Below the pieces are notes generated by a model. That model saw nothing but the letters and a program-made list of their open reading frames with translations, was not told the DNA's origin and ran no database searches. The position numbers were made by a program, and so were the translations under genes. A stretch of 64,000 nt of DNA. It comes from Histophilus somni (GTDB lineage: Bacteria > Pseudomonadota > Gammaproteobacteria > Enterobacterales > Pasteurellaceae). The stretch covers positions 62,001 to 126,000 of the forward strand of contig NZ_JACHGQ010000002.1 in assembly GCF_014202395.1 (NCBI RefSeq), read 5' to 3'. Below are positions 19,552-30,141 of this stretch, one piece after another (within the stretch, counting starts at the first letter, position 1; each line of letters starts with the position of its first letter).

Positions 19552-19580
19552 ATTATACGACCTTTGTTTATCATTCTCAA
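19552..19580 (-). promoter_or_regulatory. Predicted sigma-70 promoter of rpmB-rpmG
   Basis: On the minus strand, -35 TTGAGA (19580-19575) and a perfect -10 TATAAT (19557-19552) are 17 bases apart. A 9-base inverted repeat (AAAGGTCGT, 19541-19549 and 19557-19565) brackets the -10 box and could also terminate radC transcripts. Confidence 0.75.
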
Positions 19581-19654
19581 GCCTAAATAGATAAATTCCC
19601 TGAAAAAAATGATAAAAATTTACGCAAATAGATTGAATAATTCATCGAATGATC

Positions 19655-20323
19655 CTAGATCCAGCCTTGTTCTGCAAAGGAGAAATAGTTACCTTTACCA
19701 ATGATAAAATGATCTAAAACACGGATTTCCATTAATTCTGATAGTTGTTTTATATTCTCGGTCATTTTTCTGTCTGCCATGCTTGGCGTTGAAACACCGG
19801 AAGGATGATTATGTGCAAGAATAAGTGCGGCTGCATTACAAAATAGTGCGGTTTTAATAATCTCACGAGGATAAACATTTGCCTGGTTAATGGTACCTAA
19901 AAACATTTCCTCTTTTTTTATTAAACGATGTTGATTATCCAAAAACAGTACCATAAAAATTTCTCTATCTTTATTTTCCAATTCAGTCTGTAAATACATA
20001 CGAACCGTATCAGGGCTGGTAAATTCTTGTGCAAACTGTAATTCTTGTAAGAGATAACGTTTGGTCATTTCAGTACAGGCTTGTAATTGTACAAATTGAG
20101 TAATACCCAATCCTTTCATTTGGCAAAAATGCTTTTGATCTGCATTAATTAATCCTCTTAAAGAAGAAAAATGAGCAAGTACCAACTCGGAGAGTTGCAT
20201 AACAGGACAATTTTTTATACCTGTACGTAAGAAAATCGCTAATAATTCCTTATCATCAAGTGATGAAGCTCCATATTTCAGTAGTTTTTCTCTCGGCATT
20301 AAAGTTGTATTTTGTTGTGTCAT
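19655..20323 (-). CDS. radC: RadC (JAMM/MPN-domain protein)
   Basis: The 222-residue protein has an N-terminal helix-hairpin-helix-like region (about 5-95) and a JAMM domain with the metal motif HNHPSGVSTPSMAD near residue 170. The biochemical role is unsettled. The gene belongs to the competence regulon of Haemophilus influenzae although it is not needed for transformation there. A CRP-S type site lies 84 bases before the start codon. It is divergent from coaBC and upstream of rpmB in the usual order. Confidence 0.93.
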   Translation of the reverse strand: MTQQNTTLMPREKLLKYGASSLDDKELLAIFLRTGIKNCPVMQLSELVLAHFSSLRGLINADQKHFCQMKGLGITQFVQLQACTEMTKRYLLQELQFAQEFTSPDTVRMYLQTELENKDREIFMVLFLDNQHRLIKKEEMFLGTINQANVYPREIIKTALFCNAAALILAHNHPSGVSTPSMADRKMTENIKQLSELMEIRVLDHFIIGKGNYFSFAEQGWI

Positions 20324-20406
20324 AGAAAATTCTTGTTAGCAAAGGAAAAAATATTTAACGATAAAGATGAAGGGATTTGTTGCTGTTTTAAATACTGTAT
20401 TTTTTA

Positions 20407-20428
20407 TTTTGCGTGCAAAATCGCAAAA
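20407..20428 (-). promoter_or_regulatory. CRP-S (Sxy-dependent CRP) site in front of radC
   Basis: A 22-base near-palindrome has arms TTTTGCGTGC and AATCGCAAAA. Both half-sites carry the C that distinguishes CRP-S sites (TTTGCGA) from ordinary CRP sites (TGTGA). It is placed 84 bases from the radC ATG and 68 bases from coaBC. The match to the described motif is by eye. Confidence 0.75.
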
Positions 20429-20495
20429 TTAAATGTTTTCTTATGAAAAATTGCAGTAAAATGACCGCACTTTGGATTGTGATTAAGGACTAACA

Positions 20496-21722
20496 ATGCA
20501 AAATCTTATTCGGGGAAAACGAATTGTCATTGGAATTACCGGCGGTATTGCTGCATATAAAACCATAGAATTAATTCGTTTATTGCGTAAAGCACAAGCA
20601 GAAGTTCGAGTAGTGCTAACAAATGCAGCGACAGAATTTGTAACAGCTTTAACTTTACAAGCAATTTCCGGCAACGCTGTATCACAATCTTTACTTGATC
20701 ATGAAGCTGAATTGGCAATGGGACATATTGAATTGGCTAAGTGGGCGGATCTTATCGTAATTGCACCTGCCAGTGCAGACTTTATTGCACGCATGGCGGT
20801 CGGTATGGCAAACGATTTATTATCCACTATTTGTCTAGCAACGAATTCTCCGATTTTTCTGGCTCCGGCAATGAACCAACAAATGTATGCACAAACTGTT
20901 ACTCAACAAAATTTAGCACAACTCATGGCTCGTGGTGTGCAGTTTATCGGACCGAATAGTGGTGAACAGGCTTGTGGTGATGTAGGTATCGGAAGAATGT
21001 CAGAACCTTTTGAAATTTTTACCGCACTTTGCCAATCCTTTTTACATACTCAAGATTTACTTGATGTAAGTGTTGTGATTACCGCAGGTCCAACAAGAGA
21101 AGCCATTGATCCGGTACGCTATATTAGTAATCATAGCTCAGGCAAAATGGGGTTTGCTATTGCTGAAGCTTTTGCTCAACGAGGTGCAAAAGTCACTTTA
21201 ATCAGTGGACCTGTCAATTTAGCGACACCTCATAATGTACAACGCATTAATGTAGTTTCGGCACAAGAAATGTATCAACATGCAATACAAAGTGCGGAAC
21301 AAAATCAGATTTTTATTGGTTGTGCAGCGGTAGCTGATTATCGTGTAGAACAAATTGCAGAACAAAAAATTAAGAAAATCCCCGGTAATGATGAAATGGT
21401 CTTAAAGTTGGTCAAAAATCCAGACATTCTTGCAACTGTAGCCAATTTAATGGAAAATCGTCCTTTTGTTGTAGGATTTGCGGCTGAAACACAAAATGTG
21501 GAGCAGTATGCGAAAGACAAATTACAACGTAAAAATTTGGATATGATTTGTGCAAATGATGTTTCCGGTGGGCAAGTATTTAATTCAGAGCAAAACGAAT
21601 TGCAGCTGTTTTGGCAAAATGGGCAAGAGAGGTTGGCATTGAAACATAAAAGTGACTTAGCTAAACAATTGGTTGATAAAATTATTGTGCGTTATAAATG
21701 GAAATTGGAAGAAAGTAAATGA
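20496..21722 (+). CDS. coaBC: Bifunctional phosphopantothenoylcysteine decarboxylase / phosphopantothenate-cysteine ligase CoaBC
   Basis: CoaBC carries out two consecutive steps of coenzyme A synthesis. The 408-residue protein has an FMN-dependent CoaC domain (about 1-190) with GGIAAYK, the active-site His in [11 protein letters not shown]-type context (quoted loosely) and PAMNQQMY. The CoaB ligase domain (about 190-408) has [18 protein letters not shown] and GFAAET. It overlaps dut by 4 bases. It is divergent from radC, and an uptake signal sits between. Confidence 0.96.
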   Translation: MQNLIRGKRIVIGITGGIAAYKTIELIRLLRKAQAEVRVVLTNAATEFVTALTLQAISGNAVSQSLLDHEAELAMGHIELAKWADLIVIAPASADFIARMAVGMANDLLSTICLATNSPIFLAPAMNQQMYAQTVTQQNLAQLMARGVQFIGPNSGEQACGDVGIGRMSEPFEIFTALCQSFLHTQDLLDVSVVITAGPTREAIDPVRYISNHSSGKMGFAIAEAFAQRGAKVTLISGPVNLATPHNVQRINVVSAQEMYQHAIQSAEQNQIFIGCAAVADYRVEQIAEQKIKKIPGNDEMVLKLVKNPDILATVANLMENRPFVVGFAAETQNVEQYAKDKLQRKNLDMICANDVSGGQVFNSEQNELQLFWQNGQERLALKHKSDLAKQLVDKIIVRYKWKLEESK

Positions 21723-22174
21723 AAAAGATTGATGTAAAAATTTTAGATCCACGTATTGGAACTGAGTTTCCATTACCAACTTATGCAACCATAGGATCGG
21801 CAGGATTGGATTTACGAGCGTTGGTTGACGAGGGATTTGAAGTCCAGCCAGGAGAAACAAAACTTATTTCAACAGGTTTATCTATTTATATTGCAGATCC
21901 TAATTTAGCAGCAGTGATTTTGCCTCGTTCAGGATTGGGACATAAAAATGGGATTGTATTAGGCAATTTAGTTGGTTTAATCGATTCAGATTATCAAGGT
22001 CCACTCATGGTTTCTCTTTGGAATCGAAGTGATAAACCTTTCAAAATCGAAATTGGTGATCGTATCGCACAATTAGTGTTTGTACCTGTAGTACAAGCTG
22101 AGTTCAATATTGTAGAAGAATTTCAGCAAACAGATCGTGGTAATGGTGGTTTTGGTCATTCAGGCAAAAAATAA
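21719..22174 (+). CDS. dut: dUTP pyrophosphatase Dut
   Basis: Dut hydrolyses dUTP to dUMP, keeping uracil out of DNA and feeding thymidylate synthesis. The 151-residue trimeric type shows the five motifs: [41 protein letters not shown] and the C-terminal [10 protein letters not shown]. It overlaps coaBC at the front and shares its last base with the start of slmA (ATAATGG), so the three are coupled. Confidence 0.97.
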   Translation: MKKIDVKILDPRIGTEFPLPTYATIGSAGLDLRALVDEGFEVQPGETKLISTGLSIYIADPNLAAVILPRSGLGHKNGIVLGNLVGLIDSDYQGPLMVSLWNRSDKPFKIEIGDRIAQLVFVPVVQAEFNIVEEFQQTDRGNGGFGHSGKK

Positions 22175-22833
22175 TGGAACAACAGCAATTGGATATTGGC
22201 GATGCTGAAATCGTTGTTGCCTCAAAACAAAAAACGCAAAAAATTGAGAAACGAACAGTAAAAGAACGTCGTCAACAGGTATTAACCGTACTAACCCATA
22301 TGTTACATTCAGAACGAGGAATGGAGCGTATGACGACAGCTCGCTTGGCACAGGAAGTCGGTGTTTCTGAAGCCGCACTTTACCGTTATTTTCCCAGTAA
22401 AACCAAAATGTTTGAAGCATTATTGGATAATATAGAAAATACTTTATTTAGTCGAATTAATCACTCTATCAAGAACGAAACCAATACCATGAATCGTGTG
22501 AGAGATATTTTGCAAACTATTCTTGATTTTGCACGAAAAAATCCGGGATTAACCCGAATTTTAACAGGGCATGCTTTAATGTTTGAAGATAGTCAGTTAC
22601 AAGCACGAGTTGCACGATTTTTTGATCGTTTAGAATTACAGTTTGTGAATATTCTACAAATGCGTAAATTGAGAGAAGGAAAATCTTTTCATCTTGATGA
22701 AAAAATTATTGCTTCCCATCTTGTTACTTTATGCGAAGGACAGTTTATGCGTTACGTAAGAAATAACTTTAGGCACTTGCCTAATCAAGGTTTTGAGCAA
22801 CAATGGAAACTGCTGGAAAGTTTATTTGCATAA
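22174..22833 (+). CDS. slmA: Nucleoid occlusion factor SlmA
   Basis: SlmA is a TetR-type DNA-binding protein that, bound to chromosomal SBS sites, blocks FtsZ ring assembly over the nucleoid. The 219-residue protein has a TetR helix-turn-helix at about 45-85 ([23 protein letters not shown]) and the C-terminal FtsZ-binding and dimer domain. The N-terminal 30 residues are longer and more acidic than in E. coli. The dut-slmA order is conserved. Confidence 0.94.
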   Translation: MEQQQLDIGDAEIVVASKQKTQKIEKRTVKERRQQVLTVLTHMLHSERGMERMTTARLAQEVGVSEAALYRYFPSKTKMFEALLDNIENTLFSRINHSIKNETNTMNRVRDILQTILDFARKNPGLTRILTGHALMFEDSQLQARVARFFDRLELQFVNILQMRKLREGKSFHLDEKIIASHLVTLCEGQFMRYVRNNFRHLPNQGFEQQWKLLESLFA

Positions 22834-22867
22834 TAGAAATTTTTAGGTAAGATTGGAGCAATTTGCA

Positions 22868-23092
22868 ATGCTTATTCCATGGGAAAAATTAGAAGAGCAA
22901 ACCTTATTAAATATTGTGGATAGCTTTATTTTACGTGAAGGTACGGATTATGGTAGTACCGAGCTTTCATTAGCCGAAAAAAGAGAAAATTTATTTAAAA
23001 ACATTCGTCAGGGGAAAGCGATACTGGTTTGGTCTGAGTTACATCAATCCATTGATATTAAAAATAAAATGGATTTTTTAAATGGAAAATGA
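22868..23092 (+). CDS. yheU: YheU family protein (UPF0270)
   Basis: This small protein of unknown function starts MLIPWEKLEEQTLLNIVDSF, the family signature, and has 74 residues from ATG 22868. A GGAG lies 9 bases upstream of that codon. It contains EGTDYGSTELSL and ends in a segment rich in Lys and Asp. It lies 12 bases before crp and is likely co-transcribed with it. Confidence 0.88.
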   Translation: MLIPWEKLEEQTLLNIVDSFILREGTDYGSTELSLAEKRENLFKNIRQGKAILVWSELHQSIDIKNKMDFLNGK

Positions 23093-23104
23093 CTAGGAGA
23101 TTTT

Positions 23105-23749
23105 ATGTTAGAACAACAAGGACAATCAGCACCATCGATGGATCCGACGTTAGAGTGGTTCCTATCTCATTGTCACATTCATAAATACTCAGCAAAAAGC
23201 TCCCTCATTCATGCTGGAGAAAAGGCGGAAACCCTTTATTATTTAATTAGAGGGTCTGTTGCCGTGATGGTAAAAGATGAGGAAGGTAAAGAAATGATTT
23301 TGACTTATTTAAGTCAAGGTGATTTTTTTGGCGAAGCTGGTTTATTTGATGAAACACAGCCTCGTTCGGCTTGGGTTAAAGCTAAAAGCTCATGTGAAAT
23401 TGCAGAAATTTCTTATAAAAAATTTCGCCAATTAATTCAAGTTAATCCAGAAATTTTAATGTATTTAGCCGGTCAATTAGCTCATCGTTTACAAAATACT
23501 TCAAAGCAGGTAAGCAATTTGGCATTTTTAGATGTGACAGGTCGTATCGCTCAAACCTTGTTAAATTTAGCTAAGATGCCTGATGCAATGACTCATCCGG
23601 ACGGTATGCAAATTAAAATTACTCGTCAGGAAATAGGACAAATGGTAGGTTGCTCACGAGAAACTGTTGGGCGTATTTTGAAAATGTTAGAAGATCAGCA
23701 TTTAATTTCAGCACATGGCAAAACTATTGTTGTGTATGGTACAAGATAA
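23105..23749 (+). CDS. crp: Cyclic AMP receptor protein Crp
   Basis: Crp is the global cAMP-dependent activator. In Haemophilus it is also required, with Sxy, for competence genes. The 214-residue protein has the cyclic nucleotide domain with [10 protein letters not shown] and RSAWVKAKS (the phosphate-binding region, about 80-95). A dimer helix follows, then the helix-turn-helix with [21 protein letters not shown] at about 172-192. The N-terminus is a few residues longer than in E. coli. Two probable CRP-S sites in this window (radC, comEA) are candidate targets. Confidence 0.97.
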   Translation: MLEQQGQSAPSMDPTLEWFLSHCHIHKYSAKSSLIHAGEKAETLYYLIRGSVAVMVKDEEGKEMILTYLSQGDFFGEAGLFDETQPRSAWVKAKSSCEIAEISYKKFRQLIQVNPEILMYLAGQLAHRLQNTSKQVSNLAFLDVTGRIAQTLLNLAKMPDAMTHPDGMQIKITRQEIGQMVGCSRETVGRILKMLEDQHLISAHGKTIVVYGTR

Positions 23750-23772
23750 ATCTTTATAACGCTATGTGAAGC

Positions 23773-23798
23773 CTGACAATTGGTCAGTTTTGTTTTTT
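23773..23798. terminator. Short hairpin between convergent crp and recF
   Basis: CTGAC (23773-23777) and GTCAG (23783-23787) pair around 5 bases and are followed by TTTTGTTTTTTG. It is a probable crp terminator with a short stem. Confidence 0.55.
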
Positions 23799-23805
23799 GC
23801 TTATT

Positions 23806-24882
23806 TTAAAAATCTTTTATTCTTCCGTTTTCAAGGTAAAAAGTGCGGTGCTTTTCTGGTTGTATCTGTTGTAATTGTTCTTGAGTTATTGCAGTAACAA
23901 AAACTTGCGAACCATTTTTTTGTAAGCGTTCAGCAAGCAATGTGCGTTTATATTGATCCAATTCTGAAGCGAAATCGTCAAGTAGAAAAATACAGTGGCG
24001 TTTTTTTTGTTGCATTAAATGCTCACCTTGAGCCAAACGTAATGCACACATTAACAATTTTAATTGTCCACGAGATAAAATATCTTCAGCCGGCAATCCG
24101 TTTGCTTTAAAACGAAAATCTGCTTTTTGAGGTCCGGAAAAGGTATAACCCAAAGCACGATCTCGCTCAAAATTTTGTTGTAACAGATCCGCATAGTCCA
24201 TATTTTTATCCCAGCCTTGATGAAAGCTAACAGAAATTTCTAGTTCAGGTAGAAAAAGCTGACAGGTTTTTTCTATTTCCGAGCGTAAAGCTTCCGCATA
24301 CGCTTCTCGCCAGTAGCTCACTTGATAAGCAAGTTTGGTTAATTCTCTATCCCAAATTTTGAGTTTTTCATAAGAACAAACTTGTTGTAAGGCAGAATTT
24401 CGTTGTTTAAGTAAACGATTTAAGCTACTCCAAGCATTATAAAATGATGCGTTATGATGAAATAACCCCCAATCTAAATAAGCCCTTCGATAGCTGGGAC
24501 CGCCATTTAATAAGGTTAATCCTTCAGGTGTAATGAGTTGCATGGGCAATAAATGGGCAAGATCGGAAATTTTTTTTGCGTCCTCGCCGTTTATTTTCAT
24601 TAAAGTGTTACCTTGACGTTGTTTTTGCAAACCAACAGACCATTGATGTTGTTGCTCTTGAATTTTACCATGTAAAATAAAGTGCGGTTGCTGATAAGAA
24701 ATTATTCTATTTGCAACCGCACTTTTAAATGAGCGTCCATGCCCTAAATAAAAAATAGCTTCCAGTAAACTTGTTTTCCCGCTTCCATTGTTGCCAATAA
24801 TAAAGTTAAAGCCACGTTCAAATTCCAGATCTATGGCTGTTAAGTTGCGGAAATGATTGATGATTAAGCGTGATATTGCCAT
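23806..24882 (-). CDS. recF: DNA replication and repair protein RecF
   Basis: RecF is an SMC-like ATPase that loads RecA at single-strand gaps with RecO and RecR. The 358-residue protein has the Walker A motif GNNGSGKTSLLEAI near residue 30, the signature LSRGQLKLLMCALRLAQ at about 275 and Walker B FLLDDFASELD at about 310. It is the third gene of dnaA-dnaN-recF, 3 bases after dnaN. Three uptake signals fall inside it. Confidence 0.96.
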   Translation of the reverse strand: MAISRLIINHFRNLTAIDLEFERGFNFIIGNNGSGKTSLLEAIFYLGHGRSFKSAVANRIISYQQPHFILHGKIQEQQHQWSVGLQKQRQGNTLMKINGEDAKKISDLAHLLPMQLITPEGLTLLNGGPSYRRAYLDWGLFHHNASFYNAWSSLNRLLKQRNSALQQVCSYEKLKIWDRELTKLAYQVSYWREAYAEALRSEIEKTCQLFLPELEISVSFHQGWDKNMDYADLLQQNFERDRALGYTFSGPQKADFRFKANGLPAEDILSRGQLKLLMCALRLAQGEHLMQQKKRHCIFLLDDFASELDQYKRTLLAERLQKNGSQVFVTAITQEQLQQIQPEKHRTFYLENGRIKDF

Positions 24883-24885
24883 TGT

Positions 24886-25986
24886 TTATAGACGCATCGG
24901 CATAACGACATACTCTGCACTTTCATCATCAGCATCCTCTAATAAACAACTTGATGAGGCATCAGTAAAACATAATCGCACCTGTTGGCATTTTAGGGCA
25001 TTAAGTACATCTAAAATGTAACTCACATTAAAGCCAACTTCCATATCTGCCCCATTATATACGACATCTAAAATTTCCTCAGCCACTTCTTGTTCCGGAT
25101 TTGTTGCTGTAATCTTTAATTGATTTGAGGTCAATTGCAAACGGACAGTTTTAACTTTATCGCTAGACAGAATTGCCATACGAGCAAAAGCTTGTTTCAG
25201 CAGTTCCCAATTACCTTCCATAATATGAGTTGCATTTCTTGGGAGAACTCTACGATAGTCTGGGAAACGACCATCAATTAATTTTGATGTAAAAATAATA
25301 CTTCCTAAATCAATGCGTAAATTATTTGTGCCAATTTGAACGTGAGCAGCGTGTTCGCTGTTTTCCAGTAATCTCATTAACTCTAATATTCCTTTGCGAG
25401 GCAAAATGACTGCATGTGTATGCAAATCCTGCTCTAACGGAATTGTGCAAACGGCGAGTCGATGTCCATCAGTAGCAACTGTTCGTAGTAAATTGCCTTC
25501 AGTTTCAAACTTCATACCGTTTAGGAAATAACGAGCATCTTGGTTTGCCATAGAGAATTGTGTTGCTTCAATTAGACGACGTAATGTACTTTGAGGCAGG
25601 TAAAAATCCACCTCTGATTGCCAATCAGCTAAATTAGGATATTCGTCTGCAGGTAAAGCGGTTAAATTAAATTTACTTCGACCGGATCTCACCAAAGCAC
25701 GTTCTTCTTCAAAAGTTACGGTAATTTCCGCTTCATCGGGAAAACTGCGGCAAATATCTAAGAATTTTTTTGCCGGAATCGTATAACTACCGTCTTGCGA
25801 TGCTTGAATAAGTTGTGCTTGTGTTGAAAGTTCTACTTCGAGATCTGTACCGGTAATACGTAAAACATTCCCCTCAATTTGCAATAATACATTGTTTAAT
25901 ATAGGAAAATTTGGACGACTACTTAATACACCACAAACTTGTTGTAATGGTTTTAATAGATGTTCTCTTGAAACAATAAATTGCAT
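24886..25986 (-). CDS. dnaN: DNA polymerase III beta subunit (sliding clamp)
   Basis: The clamp tethers polymerase III to DNA. Starting at MQFIVSREHLLKPLQQVCG (ATG 25986) the protein has 366 residues, the standard length, in three similar domains. The longer open frame upstream overlaps the end of dnaA and is not clamp-like. The C-terminal VVMPMRL is the conserved end of the family. It is co-transcribed with dnaA and recF. Confidence 0.97.
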   Translation of the reverse strand: MQFIVSREHLLKPLQQVCGVLSSRPNFPILNNVLLQIEGNVLRITGTDLEVELSTQAQLIQASQDGSYTIPAKKFLDICRSFPDEAEITVTFEEERALVRSGRSKFNLTALPADEYPNLADWQSEVDFYLPQSTLRRLIEATQFSMANQDARYFLNGMKFETEGNLLRTVATDGHRLAVCTIPLEQDLHTHAVILPRKGILELMRLLENSEHAAHVQIGTNNLRIDLGSIIFTSKLIDGRFPDYRRVLPRNATHIMEGNWELLKQAFARMAILSSDKVKTVRLQLTSNQLKITATNPEQEVAEEILDVVYNGADMEVGFNVSYILDVLNALKCQQVRLCFTDASSSCLLEDADDESAEYVVMPMRL

Positions 25987-25997
25987 AGTCTGCTCCC

Positions 25998-27356
25998 TTA
26001 TACTGACAGTGTGCGGATTAAATTTGACCAATCTTCTTGGATACCATTATCTTCTTCTCTGAGTTTTGCTATGGCCTTACAAGCATGCAGAACGGTCGTA
26101 TGATCCCGATCACCGAAATTCCTACCAATTTCAGGAAGACTGCGATTCGTTAGTTCTTTAGCTAATGCCATAGCTAATTGACGTGGTCTGGTTATATTAC
26201 GTGAACGTCTTTTTGATTTTAAATCCGAAATTTTGATCCGATAATAATCAGCCACAATTTTTTGAATATTTTCAATTGTTACCAATTTATCTTGCAATGC
26301 CAACATGTCTTTTAGAGTTTCACGTACAAAATCAATAGTAATCGCTTTTCCGGTAAATTCCGCATGTGCATGAACACGGTTTAATGCACCTTCTAATTCT
26401 CGCACATTAGTACGTAATTTTCCCCCAATAAACATGGCGACCTCTTCGGGTAAAACCATATTTTTTTCTTCCGCTTTCTTCAACAAAATCGCGACTCTGG
26501 TTTCCAATTCGGGAGGTTCAATAGCAACACTAATTCCCCAACCGAAACGAGATTTTAAACGATCTTCAATTTTCTCAATTTCCTTCGGATAACGATCAGA
26601 AGTCAAAATAATTTGGCGACCACGCTCAAATAACGAGTTGAATATATGGAAAAATTCTTCTTGCGTACCATCTTTACCGGCAAAAAATTGAATATCATCA
26701 ATCAGTAAGGCATCAACAGTACGATAAAATCGCTTAAAACTGTCCATTCTATCGGATTTTAAGGCTTTTACATAAGATTGCATAAAACGTTCTGCATGCA
26801 TATAAACAACTTGAGCATGAGGATTATTTGCTAAAATGCCGTTTCCTACAGCATGCAACAGGTGCGTTTTGCCTAGACCTGTACCACCATACAAAAACAA
26901 TGGATTAGCACTTTGCTCACCCGGATTTTTAGCCACTTTCTGGGCAACTGCTCGTGCCAATTGGTTGGATTTACCTTCAACAAAGTTATCAAAGACATGA
27001 TTTTTATTGAGATAAGAGCGGTAATTTTGTTGCGAAGTTATTTCATTATGACAGTTTTCATTTTGTGTCTTTTGCTCAACATTCGTTGTTGTTTTCTCAG
27101 TAGGTTTTATGCCGTCTTGTATCTTTACCATGAATTGATCATTATTCAACAATTGCTGAGCAAGCTTTGTGATTTGAGTGAGATAATGATTTTCAACCCA
27201 TCCTTTAATGAAACAATTTGGTGCATAAAGTATCATGTTACTCTCACTGACATCGTCCTGTAATGGTCGTAGCCAAGTCGTAAAGTCATTTGAAGATACT
27301 TGATCTTGTAATTGTAATAAGCAATCTCGCCATAGCGTAGAAACTGTTGAACTCAT
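25998..27356 (-). CDS. dnaA: Chromosomal replication initiator DnaA
   Basis: DnaA binds DnaA boxes and melts the origin. The 452-residue form starting at [13 protein letters not shown] (27356) fits the family N-terminus. An ATG three codons upstream (27365) is an alternative. Domains: I (about 1-85), a variable linker II, the AAA+ domain III with Walker [12 protein letters not shown] near 160 and [14 protein letters not shown], and the DNA-binding domain IV with [13 protein letters not shown] near the end. It is divergent from rpmH. Confidence 0.97.
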   Translation of the reverse strand: MSSTVSTLWRDCLLQLQDQVSSNDFTTWLRPLQDDVSESNMILYAPNCFIKGWVENHYLTQITKLAQQLLNNDQFMVKIQDGIKPTEKTTTNVEQKTQNENCHNEITSQQNYRSYLNKNHVFDNFVEGKSNQLARAVAQKVAKNPGEQSANPLFLYGGTGLGKTHLLHAVGNGILANNPHAQVVYMHAERFMQSYVKALKSDRMDSFKRFYRTVDALLIDDIQFFAGKDGTQEEFFHIFNSLFERGRQIILTSDRYPKEIEKIEDRLKSRFGWGISVAIEPPELETRVAILLKKAEEKNMVLPEEVAMFIGGKLRTNVRELEGALNRVHAHAEFTGKAITIDFVRETLKDMLALQDKLVTIENIQKIVADYYRIKISDLKSKRRSRNITRPRQLAMALAKELTNRSLPEIGRNFGDRDHTTVLHACKAIAKLREEDNGIQEDWSNLIRTLSV

Positions 27357-27365
27357 TTTATCCAT

Positions 27366-27833
<468 letters not shown>

Positions 27834-27847
27834 TCCAGCCCTTTGCT

Positions 27848-28207
27848 GTGGTTAAGCTAGGCTTTTCCAGGGAGTTACGATTGCTGACTCCCTCTCATTT
27901 CAAATGCGTTTTTCAAAAACCATTGCGGGTTAGCACCCCTGAAATTACCATTCTTGCTCGAAAAAATAATTTGGAACATTCTCGGTTAGGTTTGACTGTT
28001 GCGAAGAAGCATTTAAAACGTGCACATGATCGCAATCGTGTTAAACGCATTTCTCGTGAAAGTTTCCGTTTATTACAAGGACAGCTGGCTAATTATGATT
28101 TTGTAATAATAACAAAGAAAGGTATTGGTAATTTAGATAACCAGCAATTATTTCAAACTTTGGATAAGCTATGGAAACGTCACATTCGTTTGGTGCAAAA
28201 GTCTTAA
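27848..28207 (+). CDS. rnpA: Ribonuclease P protein component RnpA
   Basis: RnpA binds the RNase P RNA and aids 5' processing of tRNA precursors. The 119-residue protein has the signature [22 protein letters not shown] (shown in part; about 46-66) and [10 protein letters not shown] at the start. The start is GTG at 27848, giving [10 protein letters not shown]; no ATG is available. It overlaps yidD by 37 bases. Confidence 0.95.
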   Translation: MVKLGFSRELRLLTPSHFKCVFQKPLRVSTPEITILARKNNLEHSRLGLTVAKKHLKRAHDRNRVKRISRESFRLLQGQLANYDFVIITKKGIGNLDNQQLFQTLDKLWKRHIRLVQKS

Positions 28208-28431
28208 TTGGTGCAATTAGGATTTATCAATTGATGATTAGCCCGCTGATTGGTCCTCGCTGTCGTTTTGTGCCAACTTGTTCTTGTTATGGTATTCAAG
28301 CAGTAAAAACGCATGGTGTAGTAAAAGGTAGTTGGCTTACAGTTAAACGTATATTAAAATGTCATCCTTTTAATGTGGGCGGATACGATCCTGTTCCCCC
28401 AAAGATTAATAACAACAAAGAGAACGAATAA
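28171..28431 (+). CDS. yidD: Membrane protein insertion efficiency factor YidD
   Basis: The 86-residue protein has the family core [24 protein letters not shown] and the end [12 protein letters not shown], with three conserved Cys residues. It is thought to help membrane protein insertion together with YidC. The start overlaps the end of rnpA, and the stop shares a base with the yidC ATG. Confidence 0.95.
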   Translation: METSHSFGAKVLIGAIRIYQLMISPLIGPRCRFVPTCSCYGIQAVKTHGVVKGSWLTVKRILKCHPFNVGGYDPVPPKINNNKENE

Positions 28432-30056
28432 TGGATTCTAAACGCAGCCTATTATTTATGGCACTTCTTTTCATTTCCTTCCTTATTTATCAGCAATGGC
28501 AAGTAGACTATAACACGCCTAAGCCGGAAATGACTGAACAAGCTCAGGTTTCTGAAGTAAACTCAACCGCACTTACAGCAACGTCAGATATTGCTAATGA
28601 TACACAGGCTAAAGGTCGTGTTATTACATTAGAAAATGATGTTTTCCGTTTAAAGGTAAATACTTTTGGGGGGGACGTGATCGGTTCTGAATTATTGAAC
28701 TATGATGCAGAATTACATTCTTCAGCACCTTTCGTCTTATTACAGAACAATGCGGATAAAGTATATATTGCACAAAGCGGCTTAGTCGGAAAAAATGGTA
28801 TTGATAGTCGTGCTGGTCGTGCAAATTACCAAGTTGAAGGTGATGTATTTAAGTTAGCAGAAGGTCAACAGGAATTAAAAGTGCCTTTGGTCTTTGAGAA
28901 AGATGGTGTGATCTATCGTAAAGTCTTTGTATTAAAACCCGGGTCTTACGCATTAGAGGTCAATTTTGAAATTACCAACCAAAGCCAAAAACCGATTGAA
29001 GTAGTTCCTTATGCACAATTAACTCATACGCTAGTTGAAAGTTCAGGTAGCATGGCAATGCCGACTTATACCGGCGGTGCTTATTCATCGTCAGAAACCA
29101 ACTATAAAAAATATAGTTTTGAAGACATGGAAAAAGCAGATTTAGATATTCATACCAAAGCCGGTTGGGTTGCCTTATTGCAACATTATTTCGTCTCCGC
29201 TTGGATTCCTAATCAGGATGCTAATAATACCTTGTACACGCTGACAAATACTAAGAAACACTTGGGTTCTATTGGTTATCGATCTGCTCCGATTGTAATA
29301 GAAAACGGTGCAACTGAAACTATTCATACTCAATTATGGACTGGTCCGAAATTACAAGATCAAATGGCTGATGTGGCTAATCATTTGGATTTAACCGTTG
29401 ATTATGGTTGGGCTTGGTTTATTGCGAAACCTCTATTTAAATTGCTAACCCTAATCCAATCTCTTGTACAAAACTGGGGGCTGGCAATTATTGGTGTCAC
29501 TTTAGTAGTAAAAGCAATTCTATACCCGTTAACCAAAGCACAATATACGTCGATGGCAAAAATGCGTATGTTACAACCTAAATTGCAAGAAATGCGTGAG
29601 CGTTTTGGTGAAGATCGCCAACGTATGAGCCAAGAAATGATGAAACTTTACAAAGAAGAGAAAGTCAATCCTCTTGGCGGTTGCTTACCAATTCTTCTAC
29701 AAATGCCAATTTTCATTGCTTTGTATTGGACATTTATGGAAGCCGTTGAATTACGTCATGCCCCATTCTTTGGTTGGGTACAAGATTTATCCGCACAGGA
29801 TCCGTATTTTATCTTACCGATCCTAATGGGTGCCTCAATGTTCCTATTGCAAAAAATATCACCAACACCTGTTGCCGATCCGATGCAACAAAAGGTGATG
29901 ACGTTTATGCCATTAATTTTCATGGTGTTCTTCTTATTCTTCCCCGCAGGCTTAGTATTATATTGGTTAGCCTCTAACCTTATTACTATTGCACAACAAT
30001 GGTTAATTTATCGTGGCTTGGAGAAAAAAGGCTTACATACCAGAGTAAAAAAATAA
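28431..30056 (+). CDS. yidC: Membrane protein insertase YidC
   Basis: YidC inserts and folds inner membrane proteins, alone or with SecYEG. The 541-residue protein has an N-terminal membrane anchor (about 5-20), a large periplasmic beta domain (about 60-335) and five C-terminal membrane segments. The conserved cytoplasmic loop ([16 protein letters not shown]) carries the groove and hairpin region. It ends in a basic tail (THTRVKK-like). A terminator follows directly. Confidence 0.97.
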   Translation: MDSKRSLLFMALLFISFLIYQQWQVDYNTPKPEMTEQAQVSEVNSTALTATSDIANDTQAKGRVITLENDVFRLKVNTFGGDVIGSELLNYDAELHSSAPFVLLQNNADKVYIAQSGLVGKNGIDSRAGRANYQVEGDVFKLAEGQQELKVPLVFEKDGVIYRKVFVLKPGSYALEVNFEITNQSQKPIEVVPYAQLTHTLVESSGSMAMPTYTGGAYSSSETNYKKYSFEDMEKADLDIHTKAGWVALLQHYFVSAWIPNQDANNTLYTLTNTKKHLGSIGYRSAPIVIENGATETIHTQLWTGPKLQDQMADVANHLDLTVDYGWAWFIAKPLFKLLTLIQSLVQNWGLAIIGVTLVVKAILYPLTKAQYTSMAKMRMLQPKLQEMRERFGEDRQRMSQEMMKLYKEEKVNPLGGCLPILLQMPIFIALYWTFMEAVELRHAPFFGWVQDLSAQDPYFILPILMGASMFLLQKISPTPVADPMQQKVMTFMPLIFMVFFLFFPAGLVLYWLASNLITIAQQWLIYRGLEKKGLHTRVKK

Positions 30057-30069
30057 TCCTAAATAAAAG

Positions 30070-30096
30070 AAAGGCATCTTAGATGATGCCTTTTTT
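30070..30096 (+). terminator. Rho-independent terminator after yidC
   Basis: AAAGGCATC (30070-30078) pairs with GATGCCTTT (30085-30093) over a 6-base loop, followed by TTT. Confidence 0.85.
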
Positions 30097-30141
30097 GTTA
30101 TAATTCTATACGATTTTTGACCGCACTTTTGGGAACAAATT

